A stretch of DNA of 64,000 bases from Paracidovorax anthurii (GTDB lineage: Bacteria > Pseudomonadota > Gammaproteobacteria > Burkholderiales > Burkholderiaceae_C), in NCBI RefSeq assembly GCF_003269065.1, contig NZ_QLTA01000001.1, forward strand, positions 173,510 to 237,509, written 5' to 3'. Position 1 is the first letter of the stretch. Every line of letters starts with the position of its first letter. This document shows, piece by piece, positions 35,066 through 43,668 of this stretch. Both the position numbers and the translations under genes were made by a program. The notes beneath the pieces are model-generated. The model was given only the letters and a program-made list of their open reading frames with translations, searched no databases and was not told where the DNA came from.

Positions 35066-36322
35066 CTATCGGACTGGAACCCCGGCTGCCGGCGTGTCGG
35101 TGGCGGCCAGGTGGGTGTCCATCCAGCGCAGCAGGTCGCGCCACATCTGGCGCACCTGCCCGTCGTCGGGCATGCGCAGCTCGTGCTGCAGCTCGATGGT
35201 GACCACGGGCATGCCCTGGCGCACGCTGCCGTAGTGCCCGAGCGAGCCGGGGAAGATGCCGAGCTGGTCGAGCCGCAACTGGCCCAGGCGGCTGGGCGGC
35301 GGCAGCGGGCCGTCGTAGTCGAGCACGCCGTAAGGCGCGTGGATGCTCACCACCAGGTCGGGCCGGAAGCCCTCCATCTGCGTGTGCAGGAAGCGCGATT
35401 CGGGCTCCGACAGCGGCTCGGGGCCGGGCCAGCGGCGCGGGTCGCGGCGGGTGCGCTTTTCCCAGTAGAGCGGCGCATCGCGCTCCCAGTTCGGCGTGGG
35501 GAAGTTGCGGTTCAGGTCCACGCCCCGGGCATTGACGCGCGTGGCGGGCTTGGCCAGCAGGCCGTCGGGGTTGAGCACCGGGATGAAGCGCCAGTGCACC
35601 GCCTGCCGCGAGGTCGGCAGCGGCTGGCCCGCGAAGCCGATCCAGCGCAGCGCGAGCGAGGCCGAGGTGAGCTCATCGCCGTGGATGGCCCCCACCACCA
35701 GCACGCGCAGCGGCTCCTGCGCGGACCCGCCCGTGGCGGGCGGCGGCACGTCGCGCCAGTAAAGCGGCACCCCCTTGCGCGAGTGCGCGCCGCTCTCCGA
35801 GAGGCGGGTGGATTCGCACAGCGCCCGGTCCACCGTGGGCAGGCGCGGCAGCAGCAGCGTGCAGGCGGCCACCGATTCCGGCGCGCCGGACGGCGGCACG
35901 GGAATGGGGGCCTGGGCGGAAGCCTGCGCGGGCTGCGCCGGCGCGCCGGCCGACACCGCGCCCGGGCCGGCCGCGCCGGAAGCCGCCACGCGTGGCGTGG
36001 AGGCCGCGGCGGCCGGCCCCCGGGGCGCGGAAGACGCGGAAGCCGCAGCGGAGGCGGACCGCTCGGCCGGCGCGCCCAGCACCACCACCGAGTGGTAGCC
36101 GGCGCCAGGATGGCCCGTGCCCAGGTGGCCCCGGTCCAGCGTGACCACGGCGTCGGACGCGGCGCCCCCGCCCTGCCCGGCGGGCAGCAGCGCGCGCGGG
36201 TCCCAGACGGCGGCGCCCAGGAAGGCCAGCGCCAGCGCGGCCACGGGCGGCAGCAGCCACAGCGGGCCGGGCTTGCGCGGCACGGCGGGCACCCCGGGGG
36301 TGCCGGAATCGCGCGCCGCCAT
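35066..36322 (-). CDS. M14-family zinc carboxypeptidase-like protein, membrane-anchored
   Basis: 418 aa. One N-terminal hydrophobic segment (PLWLLPPVAALALAFLGAAVW) is followed by a long Ala/Pro/Ser-rich linker (~residues 75-155) and a C-terminal M14 domain. Zinc ligands are visible in VVGAIHGDELTS (HxxE) and VSIHAPYG (second His), the substrate arginine region is ARGVDLNRNFPT, and the catalytic glutamate is likely in VVTIELQHE. The fold resembles murein-peptide amidase MpaA, suggesting periplasmic cleavage of peptidoglycan peptides. Its start overlaps the stop of the upstream hydrolase gene by 1 nt, so they form an operon. Confidence 0.85.
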   Translation of the reverse strand: MAARDSGTPGVPAVPRKPGPLWLLPPVAALALAFLGAAVWDPRALLPAGQGGGAASDAVVTLDRGHLGTGHPGAGYHSVVVLGAPAERSASAAASASSAPRGPAAAASTPRVAASGAAGPGAVSAGAPAQPAQASAQAPIPVPPSGAPESVAACTLLLPRLPTVDRALCESTRLSESGAHSRKGVPLYWRDVPPPATGGSAQEPLRVLVVGAIHGDELTSASLALRWIGFAGQPLPTSRQAVHWRFIPVLNPDGLLAKPATRVNARGVDLNRNFPTPNWERDAPLYWEKRTRRDPRRWPGPEPLSEPESRFLHTQMEGFRPDLVVSIHAPYGVLDYDGPLPPPSRLGQLRLDQLGIFPGSLGHYGSVRQGMPVVTIELQHELRMPDDGQVRQMWRDLLRWMDTHLAATDTPAAGVPVR

Positions 36323-37110
36323 CAGTGCAACACCCGCACGGAGGACGACCCCAGGAAGTCCAGCAGCGCGGCGTCGAAGCCGTCCGGGTCCTCCAGCTGC
36401 GGCCAGTGGCCGACGTGGGGCAGGCTCAGGTGGCGCGCGTCGGGCAGCACGTGGGCCAGGGCCTGCAGCGCCTCGGGCGGCATGCACGGGTCCTGCGCGC
36501 CGCTCACGAGCAGCGTGGGCATGGCCATGCGCGTGAGGTCGGAGGCATCGCGCGCGAACGTGGGCAGCAGCTCCAGCACGCGGCGGAAGGCGGAGCGGTG
36601 CACCTGCCCCATGGCATGGCCGGCGAGGCGCGTGCCCTCGGCCAGCGCGCCGGTGCCGGTCTGGCGCGGCACGAGGATCTCGGCCACGCGCTCCATCGAG
36701 TGGTCGGCGTCCAGTGCCGCGATGCGCGGCGCCACCCAGGCGCCCAGGCCCTCGTCGTCCAGGGCCGGGCCGCCCGCGCAGAGCACGAGCCGGCCCACGC
36801 GGCGCGGCGCACGCGCGGCCACCTCCACGGCCACCATCGCGCCCAGGCCGTGGCCCATGAGCGTGGCGCCCTCGGCGCACCGCAGCGCATCGAGCAGCGC
36901 GATGCAGCTCTGCGCGAGGCCCTTGAAGCTGTAGGGTTCGATGGGCGCGCTGTGGCCGTAGCCGGGCATGTCCCAGGCCACGGCACGGTAGCCGGCATTG
37001 GCGAGGGTCTCGACCTGGGGCGCGAAGGTCAGGTGGCCGCCGTCCGCGTCGTGCAGCATGAGCACGGTCGGGCCGGCGCCGAGGGTGGTGAAGGTGGGAA
37101 GCAGGGCCAT
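36322..37110 (-). CDS. Alpha/beta hydrolase with nucleophile serine replaced by glycine
   Basis: 262 aa from the ATG at 37110; an alternative start at 37188 adds 26 residues and has a better ribosome site (AAAAGGGG). The 3-oxoadipate enol-lactonase-like fold is seen in PTVLMLHDADGGHLTFAPQV, VAWDMPGYGHS, LLVSGAQDPCMPP (acid) and LPHVGHWPQLEDPDGF (histidine). The nucleophile elbow reads LMGHGLGAMVAVE, where GHSLG is expected; the codon is GGC. It is therefore probably not a conventional serine hydrolase. Coupled to the downstream M14-like gene. Confidence 0.85.
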   Translation of the reverse strand: MALLPTFTTLGAGPTVLMLHDADGGHLTFAPQVETLANAGYRAVAWDMPGYGHSAPIEPYSFKGLAQSCIALLDALRCAEGATLMGHGLGAMVAVEVAARAPRRVGRLVLCAGGPALDDEGLGAWVAPRIAALDADHSMERVAEILVPRQTGTGALAEGTRLAGHAMGQVHRSAFRRVLELLPTFARDASDLTRMAMPTLLVSGAQDPCMPPEALQALAHVLPDARHLSLPHVGHWPQLEDPDGFDAALLDFLGSSSVRVLH

Positions 37111-37239
37111 GGAGAGGAAAAGCAACGACAACGCCCCCCGCAGGGGTACGGCGCCCGGGCCGCGGCGGGGCTTCGGGCGCCGGACCATAATAGCCGACCC
37201 CTTTTCCGATCCGGCGCCCGGCGCGCCTGCCGCCTTTCC

Positions 37240-37761
37240 GTGACACGTCCCCTGCCCCGGCCCGCGCTGGCCCGCCCCCCGAGCTTTTCCCCCCGCGAGT
37301 TCCGCGATGCGCTCGGCATGTTCGCCACGGGCGTGACCATCGTCACCGCGCAGGACGCGGCCGGCGGCCTCGTGGGCCTGACGGCGAGTTCGTTCAATTC
37401 GGTGTCGGTCGCGCCGCCGCTGGTGCTCTGGAGCCTGGCGCGCGCGGCCGGCTCGATGAATGCACTCTCCGCCGGATCGCACTACGCGATCAACGTGCTG
37501 GCGGCCGACCAGAGAGCCCTGGCCGAGCGCTTCGCCACGCGCGGCGTGGACCGCTTCGCGGGCGTGGCCTATGCGCTGGGGGTGGCGGGCGCGCCGCTCA
37601 TCGAGGGCGCGGTGGCCACGTTCGAGTGCTTCAACCGCAGCCGCTACGAGGAAGGCGACCACGTGATCTTCGTGGGCGAGGTGGAGCGCTGCACCCACCG
37701 CCCGGGCGTGCCGCCGCTGCTCTACCACGGCGGGCGCTTCTACACCGAGCATCCCCTCTGA
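37240..37761 (+). CDS. Flavin reductase-like protein (FMN-binding split barrel)
   Basis: 173 aa from a GTG start, the only plausible start before the domain. The split-barrel signature FRDALGMFATGVTIVTAQD, LVGLTASSFNSVSVAPPLVLWSL, HYAINVLAADQRALAERFA and the closing DHVIFVGEVE are typical of NADH:FMN reductases that feed two-component monooxygenases. No partner oxygenase lies next to it. Divergent from the alpha/beta hydrolase gene. Confidence 0.88.
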   Translation: MTRPLPRPALARPPSFSPREFRDALGMFATGVTIVTAQDAAGGLVGLTASSFNSVSVAPPLVLWSLARAAGSMNALSAGSHYAINVLAADQRALAERFATRGVDRFAGVAYALGVAGAPLIEGAVATFECFNRSRYEEGDHVIFVGEVERCTHRPGVPPLLYHGGRFYTEHPL

Positions 37762-37802
37762 CGGGCCGGCGCCCGGGCGCGCTCCGGAGTCCGGCTCCAT
37801 CA

Positions 37803-37848
37803 TTTGCTATTCAATAAATAGCAACAGAAGTCCAAAAGACGGCGACAC
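37803..37848 (-). repeat. Short hairpin repeat, copy 3
   Basis: Minus-strand reading: TGTCGCCGTC, a spacer, TTGCTATTTATTGAATAGCAAA, giving a 9-bp stem. Located between convergent genes (flavin reductase and minE), where it could act as a bidirectional transcription end. Confidence 0.75.
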
Positions 37849-37882
37849 CCGGCCATTCCAGCGCCAAACCGGCCCGGCCGGC

Positions 37883-38149
37883 TCAGCGCACCGTGTCGGG
37901 CAGCTCGATCTTGACTTCGAGGACTTCGAGGTTGTCCTGCCGCTCCAGGTGCACCTTCAGGTCGTCGGGGCTGATCTTCACGTACTTGGAGATCACGGCC
38001 ACCAGCTCGCGCTGCAGCGCGGGCAGGTAGTCGGGCTCCGAGGCATTGCGGCCGTTGCGCTCGTGCGCGAGGATGATCTGCAGCCGCTCTTTCGCGACGC
38101 TGGCAGTCTTTTTCTTCTCGCCGAGCAGGAATGAGAGAAAGGAGGCCAT
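37883..38149 (-). CDS. minE: Cell-division topological specificity factor MinE
   Basis: 88 aa. N-terminal amphipathic membrane-targeting helix ([23 protein letters not shown]) and the anti-MinCD/dimerisation part ([29 protein letters not shown]) are clear. Displaces MinC from MinD and drives pole-to-pole oscillation so that the Z-ring forms at midcell. Last gene of minC-minD-minE; 3 nt separate it from minD. Confidence 0.97.
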   Translation of the reverse strand: MASFLSFLLGEKKKTASVAKERLQIILAHERNGRNASEPDYLPALQRELVAVISKYVKISPDDLKVHLERQDNLEVLEVKIELPDTVR

Positions 38150-38152
38150 GGC

Positions 38153-38968
38153 TTACCTTCCGCCGAAGATGCGCTTGAAGAAGCCGGGCTTCTGCGCGTC
38201 GATGAAGCGCAGCGGCTTGTCCTCGCCGAGGAAGCGCGCCACCACGTCCTTGTAGGCTTCGGACACGTCGGTGCCCTGCAGGTGCACGGCCGGCGTGCCC
38301 TGGTTGGAGGCCTGCAGCACGCTCTCCGACTCGGGGATCACGCCGATGAGCTCGATGCGCAGGATGTCCTGGATGTCCTCCAGGCTCAGCATCTGGCCGT
38401 CCTGCACGCGGTTGGGGTTGTAGCGCGTGATGAGCAGGTGCTCCTTCACGGGCTCCTTGCCCTCGATGGCGCGCTTGGTTTTGCTGCCCAGCATGCCCAG
38501 GATGCGGTCGGAGTCGCGCACCGAGGAGACCTCGGGGTTGGTCACCAGCAGCGCCTCGTCGGCGAAGTGCATGGCCATGAGCGCGCCGCTCTCGATGCCG
38601 GCGGGCGAGTCGCAGACGATGTATTCGAAGTCCATCGCGGCGAGGTCGTTCAGCACCTTCTCGACGCCGTCCTGCGTGAGCGCGTCCTTGTCGCGCGTCT
38701 GGCTGGCGGCGAGCACGAAGAGGTTCTCGCACTGCTTGTCCTTGATGAGGGCCTGGTTCAGGTTGGCCTCGCCATGGATCACGTTGATGAGGTCGTACAC
38801 CACGCGGCGCTCGCAGCCCATGATGAGATCGAGGTTGCGCAGGCCGACGTCGAAGTCGATCACGGCGGTCTTGTGGCCGGCGAGCGCGAGGCCCGATGCG
38901 AAGCTGGCACTGGTGGTGGTCTTGCCCACGCCTCCCTTGCCGGAGGTGACGACGACGATTTTGGCCAT
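38153..38968 (-). CDS. minD: Septum site-determining ATPase MinD
   Basis: 271 aa. Deviant Walker A KGGVGKTTTSASFASGLAL near the N-terminus, FDVGLRNLDLIMGCERRVVYD, the switch II DSPAGIES, and a C-terminal amphipathic membrane-targeting helix (GFFKRIFGG). Binds membrane as an ATP dimer and recruits MinC. The start at 38968 gives the standard MAKIVVVTSGKGG N-terminus. Confidence 0.97.
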   Translation of the reverse strand: MAKIVVVTSGKGGVGKTTTSASFASGLALAGHKTAVIDFDVGLRNLDLIMGCERRVVYDLINVIHGEANLNQALIKDKQCENLFVLAASQTRDKDALTQDGVEKVLNDLAAMDFEYIVCDSPAGIESGALMAMHFADEALLVTNPEVSSVRDSDRILGMLGSKTKRAIEGKEPVKEHLLITRYNPNRVQDGQMLSLEDIQDILRIELIGVIPESESVLQASNQGTPAVHLQGTDVSEAYKDVVARFLGEDKPLRFIDAQKPGFFKRIFGGR

Positions 38969-39015
38969 TTCTGCAGTTTCCCTTGGGGCGTTGGTCCGGA
39001 GTTCGGATGGAGAAG

Positions 39016-39783
39016 TCAAAGGAGGGGTTCGATGAGCAGTTTCTCGCCATCGAGCCGCACCTGGGCGGGCTTGCCGCGCACGTTGTCGGGCAGTTCGGTC
39101 TCGGTGGTGCGGTAGATGCCGGCGACCGAGACGAGCTGGGGCTCCAGGCAGGTGCTGAAGATGCGCGCGGCGGTGTTGCCCCGCGCGCCGGCGATGGCCC
39201 GGCCGCGCAGCGGCGCGTAGACATGGATGTTGCCGTCGGCGATCACCTCGGCGCCGAAGCTCACGACGGCCATCACCACGAGGTCGGCGCCGCGCGCATA
39301 GACCTGCTGGCCCGAGCGCAGCGGCTTGTCCACCACCACCGTGCCGGGGCCGGGCGCGGGCACCTCGCGCACCACCTCGACCTCGCGCACGACTTCGCGG
39401 ACCACCTCGCGCACGGGCGCCTCGGCGGCGGGCTGCGGGGCGCGGGCGGGCGGCGCCTCGGGCGCGGCGATCAGGCCCGCCTCGCGGGCAGACTCCATCT
39501 GGCCGGGGCTGCCGCCGCGCGCGGCCACGGGGCGCGTGCGGTGGCCGCGCAGCGTGGCGCAGAGGGCGTCGAAGTCGATGGCGCCCTCGGCCTCGCGCAC
39601 GCCGGCCAGGTCGATGAGCACGGGGTCGTTGTCGAAGAACTCGGGATCGGCGGCCAGGCGCTCGGCCAGGTCGGCGGCGAGCACGTCCACGTCGGTGGTC
39701 TTGAGCGCCACGGCCACCACGGGCAGCTGCGCGCTCTTGAGGTCAAAGCTGGTGCGGGCCGGGCCCGACGTGTCAACGGCCAT
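39016..39783 (-). CDS. minC: Septum site-determining inhibitor MinC
   Basis: 255 aa. N-terminal FtsZ-interacting domain (~1-100), then an Ala/Pro and Val-Arg-Glu-rich linker containing repeated VREVVREV units (~120-142), and the C-terminal beta-helix domain that binds MinD (LRSGQQVYARGADLVVMAVV, GAEVIADGNIHVYAPLRGRA). Inhibits FtsZ assembly near poles. First gene of the min operon, 47 nt before minD. Confidence 0.96.
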   Translation of the reverse strand: MAVDTSGPARTSFDLKSAQLPVVAVALKTTDVDVLAADLAERLAADPEFFDNDPVLIDLAGVREAEGAIDFDALCATLRGHRTRPVAARGGSPGQMESAREAGLIAAPEAPPARAPQPAAEAPVREVVREVVREVEVVREVPAPGPGTVVVDKPLRSGQQVYARGADLVVMAVVSFGAEVIADGNIHVYAPLRGRAIAGARGNTAARIFSTCLEPQLVSVAGIYRTTETELPDNVRGKPAQVRLDGEKLLIEPLL

Positions 39784-39940
39784 GGGAGGAGGTATTGGGG
39801 CGGGAAACGCGCCGCGCGCGGCAGGACGCTGCGGGCGCTGGCTTCGTCAAAGCCGGGGAGTGTACCGTGGGGTCGCCGGCGGGACTGTCTCCGGGCGTAT
39901 CCATGCCGGGCCCGCGCGCCCGCATTCCGATAATGCCCGG

Positions 39941-40876
39941 ATGCCCGCCACGCTCCGCCCCCGCAAGGACCATCTCGATACCCTGGCCGTGGCGCTGCTG
40001 CTGGCCTGCTGCATGTTCTGGGGCTTCCAGCAGGTGCTGGTGAAGGCGACGGTGGCCGAGGTGCCGCCCGTGTTCCAGGCCTTCGTGCGCTTCGCCATCG
40101 CCACGGCGGCCGTGGCCGCGTGGTGCCGCTGGCGCGGCCTGGCCTGGGGCGCGGGCCGCGAGCCCGCCGGCGCGGCGCGGGCGGGCCTGCTGGCGGGCGC
40201 GCTGTTCGCGGGCGAGTTCGCCTGCCTCTACGTGGGCCTGCAGTACACGCCGGCCTCGCGGCTCACGGTGTTCCTCTACTGCGCGCCGTTCTGGGTGGCG
40301 CTGCTGCTGCCGCGCTTCGCGCCCGGCGAGCGGCTGCGCGGCCTGCAGTGGCTGGGGCTGGTGGGCGCGTTCGCAGGCGTGGCGCTGGCGCTGGGCGACG
40401 GCCTGCTGCACGGCCACCGCGTGGCGGGCGCGCACCCGCTGGGCTGGCTGGGCGATCTGCTCGGGCTGGCCGGCGGCCTGTTCTGGGGCCTGACCACGGT
40501 GGTGATCCGCGCCACGCCGCTGGCGCGCGTGGCGCCCGCGAAGCAATTGCTCTACCAGGTGGCGGTGAGCGCCGCCGTGCTGCCCCTGCTCTCGCTCGCG
40601 CTCGGCGAGCGCTGGAACATCGCCGACTGGAGCGCGTTCGCGTGGACCTCGCTGCTGCTGCAGGCCCTGGTGGGCGCGTTCGCGAGCTACCTCGCCTGGA
40701 TGTGGATGCTGGCGCACTACCCGGCCACGCGCATCTCGGTGTTCGCCTTCCTCACGCCCGTGTTCGCGCTGCTCTTCGGCGCGGGCTGGCTGGGCGAGCC
40801 GGTGACGGCCGGGCTGCTGGGCGCGCTGGCGCTGGTGGCCACGGGCATCGTGCTGGTGAACCGCCGGCGCGGCTGA
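39941..40876 (+). CDS. EamA-family (DMT superfamily) transporter
   Basis: 311 aa with about ten transmembrane helices in two EamA repeats (first ACCMFWGFQQVLVKATVAEV, second GLFWGLTTVVIRATPLARV). Members export amino acids, purines or other metabolites across the inner membrane; the substrate cannot be inferred. The ATG at 39941 follows an upstream region of divergent spacing from minC. The next gene is convergent with a hairpin repeat between. Confidence 0.9.
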   Translation: MPATLRPRKDHLDTLAVALLLACCMFWGFQQVLVKATVAEVPPVFQAFVRFAIATAAVAAWCRWRGLAWGAGREPAGAARAGLLAGALFAGEFACLYVGLQYTPASRLTVFLYCAPFWVALLLPRFAPGERLRGLQWLGLVGAFAGVALALGDGLLHGHRVAGAHPLGWLGDLLGLAGGLFWGLTTVVIRATPLARVAPAKQLLYQVAVSAAVLPLLSLALGERWNIADWSAFAWTSLLLQALVGAFASYLAWMWMLAHYPATRISVFAFLTPVFALLFGAGWLGEPVTAGLLGALALVATGIVLVNRRRG

Positions 40877-40914
40877 GGCGCGCCCGTGCGACCGATGCAA
40901 GGCCGGGGGGCCTT

Positions 40915-40962
40915 CATGTCGCCGTATTTTCTCGATAGTTTGCTATTTAAAAGATAGCAAAT
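40915..40962 (+). repeat. Short hairpin repeat, copy 4
   Basis: CATGTCGCCG (40915-40924), 14-nt spacer, TTTGCTATTTAAAAGATAGCAAA (40939-40961). The perfect stem and location between convergent genes make this the clearest copy. Confidence 0.8.
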
Positions 40963-40963
40963 C

Positions 40964-41587
40964 TCAGAACTTCGGAATCCGGATGCGGCTGATCATGAGC
41001 GAGCCCGACACCGCGAACAGCAGCACGAAGGGGTGCAGCGTGAAACCGCCCAGCAGCAGCTTGCCGAACCACAGGTGCTCGCGCACCGCGCCGAGCGAGG
41101 CCGCCAGCGCCATCAGGCCCACGAGCACGATGGAGGTGGGGATGGGCGTGCCCTCGAAATACTTCACCTTGCCCGAGCCCTCCGAGAGCGTCTCGGCCGT
41201 GACGTTGTAGCGCGCGAGGCGCGAGACGCCGCAGGCCACGAAGAAGGCCAGCACCACGCGGTCGTAGAGCCCCTGCATGCCGCAGGCGTAGGCGATGATG
41301 GCCGGCGCCACGCCGAACGAGATCACGTCGGCCAGCGAATCCAGCTCGCGCCCCATGGCCGACGATTTCTGCCGCCAGCGCGCGATGCGGCCGTCGAGCA
41401 CGTCGAAGATCAGCGCCGCCAGCACCAGCGCGCAGGCGAAGTGCACGTGCCGCACGTCGGCGGTCTCCAGGTACGTCATCGACGAGAACAGCGCCCCCAC
41501 GCCGCAGACCGCATTGCCCAGCGTGAACCAGTCGGCCAGGTGGAACTCGCGGATCATCGAAAAGCGCTTGGGCGTGGGCTGGGACAT
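40964..41587 (-). CDS. pssA: CDP-diacylglycerol-serine O-phosphatidyltransferase
   Basis: 207 aa, about six membrane helices. The CDP-alcohol phosphotransferase motif D-G-x2-A-R-x8-G-x3-D-x3-D is read in FDVLDGRIARWRQKSSAMGRELDSLAD (~residues 62-88). Makes phosphatidylserine, the precursor of phosphatidylethanolamine, in the inner membrane. Size and the N-terminal FTLGNAVCGVGAL fit the membrane type-II enzyme. Monocistronic here; its C-terminus reaches to 1 nt from the hairpin repeat. Confidence 0.9.
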   Translation of the reverse strand: MSQPTPKRFSMIREFHLADWFTLGNAVCGVGALFSSMTYLETADVRHVHFACALVLAALIFDVLDGRIARWRQKSSAMGRELDSLADVISFGVAPAIIAYACGMQGLYDRVVLAFFVACGVSRLARYNVTAETLSEGSGKVKYFEGTPIPTSIVLVGLMALAASLGAVREHLWFGKLLLGGFTLHPFVLLFAVSGSLMISRIRIPKF

Positions 41588-41683
41588 GGGCGGGGATCTC
41601 CTTGCGGGACGGCCGGCCGGGCGGGCGGGCCATCGGGCGATTATGGGACGGGGGCGGCACGGGCCCCATCAGGTCTGTCCTAA

Positions 41684-41949
41684 GAACGTGTTCACGATCT
41701 CCCAGGGGTCGCGCAGTGGCGTGTGCGGGTGGGATGCAAGGCGCGGTGCGCCGCCCATAGCCCGGCTATGGGCCAGCGCCGCAACGCCGCAGACCGCCCG
41801 CACACGCCACTGCCCGAAGGGTTGGAGCGAAATCGGGCGATTGGACGCCCCGGCTGCTTGCATGGGCACGAGCCCATGCGGCGCATCCGAGGCATCCACT
41901 CATCCCGATTGCGCTCCAACGCGACCCCTGCGAGATCGTGAACACGTTC
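41684..41949. mobile_element. 266-bp MITE with terminal inverted repeats and TAA target duplication
   Basis: Non-coding element bounded by about 30-bp inverted ends starting GAACGTGTTCACGATCTC on the left and ending GAGATCGTGAACACGTTC on the right. It is flanked on both sides by TAA (41681-41683 and 41950-41952). Internally it is built of nested palindromes: GCAGTGGCGTGTGCGGG with its complement, CCATAGCC/GGCTATGG, GCATGGGC/GCCCATGC, and GTTGGAGCG with its complement. No transposase gene fits inside. The right end forms part of the stop codon of the lrp-like gene. The ends resemble those of the IS5-family element at 63261. Confidence 0.85.
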
Positions 41950-42398
41950 TAACGCCGCGGGGCGGCCCCCTGCGGCGGCGCGCGCAGGGTCTCCAGGTGG
42001 ATGCTGGTCTCGGTGTTGCGGATGCCCTTGATGAGCCGGATGCGCTCCAGCGCCCGGGCCAACTCGGCCAGCGTGGCCACCTGCAGCTCGGCCAGCAGAT
42101 CCCACTGGCCGTTGGTGGCGTGCAGCGCGAGCACGCTGGGCTCGCCCAGCAGCGAGGCGGTGACGCGGCGCGCGTCGTTGCCCTCGATCGAGATGCTCAT
42201 CCACGCCTGCAGCCCGCCCGTCTCGCCCTCGGGCCGCAGGCGCACCGTGTAGCCCACGATGACGCCCGAGTCCTCCAGCTTGCGGATGCGGTTGGTGACC
42301 GTGCCGCGCGAGACGCCCAGCCGCGCCGCGAGCGTGGCAACGCTGGCACGGGCGTTGTGGCGCAGCGCGGCGATGAGCTGCTGGTCGATCTTGTCCAT
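41949..42398 (-). CDS. Lrp/AsnC-family regulator
   Basis: 149 aa from the ATG at 42398 (alternative ATG at 42419). N-terminal helix-turn-helix (MDKIDQQLIAALRHNARAS, LAARLGVSRGTVTNRIRKLE) and C-terminal RAM ligand domain (GYTVRLRPE, VLALHATNGQWDLLAELQ). Divergent from ornithine cyclodeaminase, so it probably senses an amino acid of the arginine-ornithine-proline pathway and controls the operon. The stop TAG lies across the boundary of the MITE, so the last residues may have been set by that insertion. Confidence 0.9.
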   Translation of the reverse strand: MDKIDQQLIAALRHNARASVATLAARLGVSRGTVTNRIRKLEDSGVIVGYTVRLRPEGETGGLQAWMSISIEGNDARRVTASLLGEPSVLALHATNGQWDLLAELQVATLAELARALERIRLIKGIRNTETSIHLETLRAPPQGAAPRR

Positions 42399-42515
42399 AG
42401 TGGCAACGGATGCTGCCATAGCGTCAGCATTCTGCGCAAATGCAGGCATTTTTGGCGATGTGATTTGGCACGTGCCTGTGGGAACCTCGTCGGCACACCC
42501 ACCGAGGAGCCCCCC

Positions 42516-43619
42516 ATGACCCGCCCCGCCGCCCACCCCCTCCTCACCGAATTCCTCGATGCGCCGCTCGCGGCCGAGCTGGTGGGCCGCACCGGCGCCA
42601 TCGCCTGCATCCGCGCCATCGCCCAGGCCATCGAGGAAGACTTCCTGCGCTGGAACGACTTCGACAAGACCGCGCGCACCGCCGCGCATTCGCCGCGCGG
42701 CGTGATCGAGCTGATGCCCGTGGCCGACACGCGCGCCGGCGGCCACTACGCCTTCAAGTACGTCAACGGCCATCCGGCCAACACGCAGCGCGGCCTGCCC
42801 ACCGTGATGGCCTTCGGCGCGCTCGCGCAGGTGGACACGGGCCTGCCGGTGTTCCTGAGCGAGCTCACCCTCACCACCGCGCTGCGCACCGCGGCGGCCT
42901 CGGCCGTGGCGGCGCGCCGCCTGGCCCGCGCCGGCAGCCGCAGCATGGCGCTGATCGGCAACGGCTCGCAGGCCGAGTTCCAGGCGCTCGCGTTCTTCGG
43001 CCTGCTGGGCGTGCGCGAGCTGCGCCTCTTCGACACCGACCCGGCGGCCACGCGCAAGCTCATGGCCAACCTCGCGCCCCATGCCCGCGAGGGCCTGCGC
43101 TGCGTGCCCTGCACCAGCGCGCGCGAGGCCGTGCGCGGCGCCCACATCGTCACCACGGCGACGGCCGACAAGGCGCGCGCCACCATCGTGCAGGCCGACA
43201 TGCTGGAGCCCGGCATGCACCTCAACGCCGTGGGCGGCGACTGCCCCGGCAAGACCGAGCTGGCGCCCGAGGTGCTGAGCGCCAGCGCCGTGTTCGTGGA
43301 ATACGAGCCCCAGACCCGCATCGAGGGCGACCTGCAGCAGATGCCCGCCGACTTCGCCGTGACCGAGCTCTGGCGCGTGCTGGCGGGCGAAGCGCCCGGG
43401 CGCGTGTCGGACGCGCAGGTCACGCTGTTCGACTCGGTCGGCTTCGCGCTGGAGGACTATTCCGCCCTGCGCACCCTGCGCGCGCTGGGGCAGGCGGCCG
43501 GCCTGCTGGACCACGTCGCGCTGGTGCCCGCGCTGGCCGACCCCAAGGACCTGTACGCCCAGTTGCGGCCCTGGCTGGCGGAGGGCGGCGCGGCGGCCCC
43601 CGCGCTCCAGGCGGCCTGA
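42516..43619 (+). CDS. ocd: Ornithine cyclodeaminase
   Basis: 367 aa. Converts L-ornithine to L-proline and ammonia with bound NAD+. Family features: LMPVADTRAGGHYAFKYVNGHP (substrate site), the NAD-binding region MALIGNGSQAEFQALAFFGL, and HLNAVGGDCPGKTELAPEVL. Strong GAGGAG ribosome site at 42504. Followed after 49 nt by arginase; together they turn arginine into proline. Divergent from an Lrp-type regulator. Confidence 0.93.
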   Translation: MTRPAAHPLLTEFLDAPLAAELVGRTGAIACIRAIAQAIEEDFLRWNDFDKTARTAAHSPRGVIELMPVADTRAGGHYAFKYVNGHPANTQRGLPTVMAFGALAQVDTGLPVFLSELTLTTALRTAAASAVAARRLARAGSRSMALIGNGSQAEFQALAFFGLLGVRELRLFDTDPAATRKLMANLAPHAREGLRCVPCTSAREAVRGAHIVTTATADKARATIVQADMLEPGMHLNAVGGDCPGKTELAPEVLSASAVFVEYEPQTRIEGDLQQMPADFAVTELWRVLAGEAPGRVSDAQVTLFDSVGFALEDYSALRTLRALGQAAGLLDHVALVPALADPKDLYAQLRPWLAEGGAAAPALQAA

Positions 43620-43668
43620 TTTCCGACGCCCCGCCCGCCACAATGCGGCCCCGAGGAGGACCGCCCCG

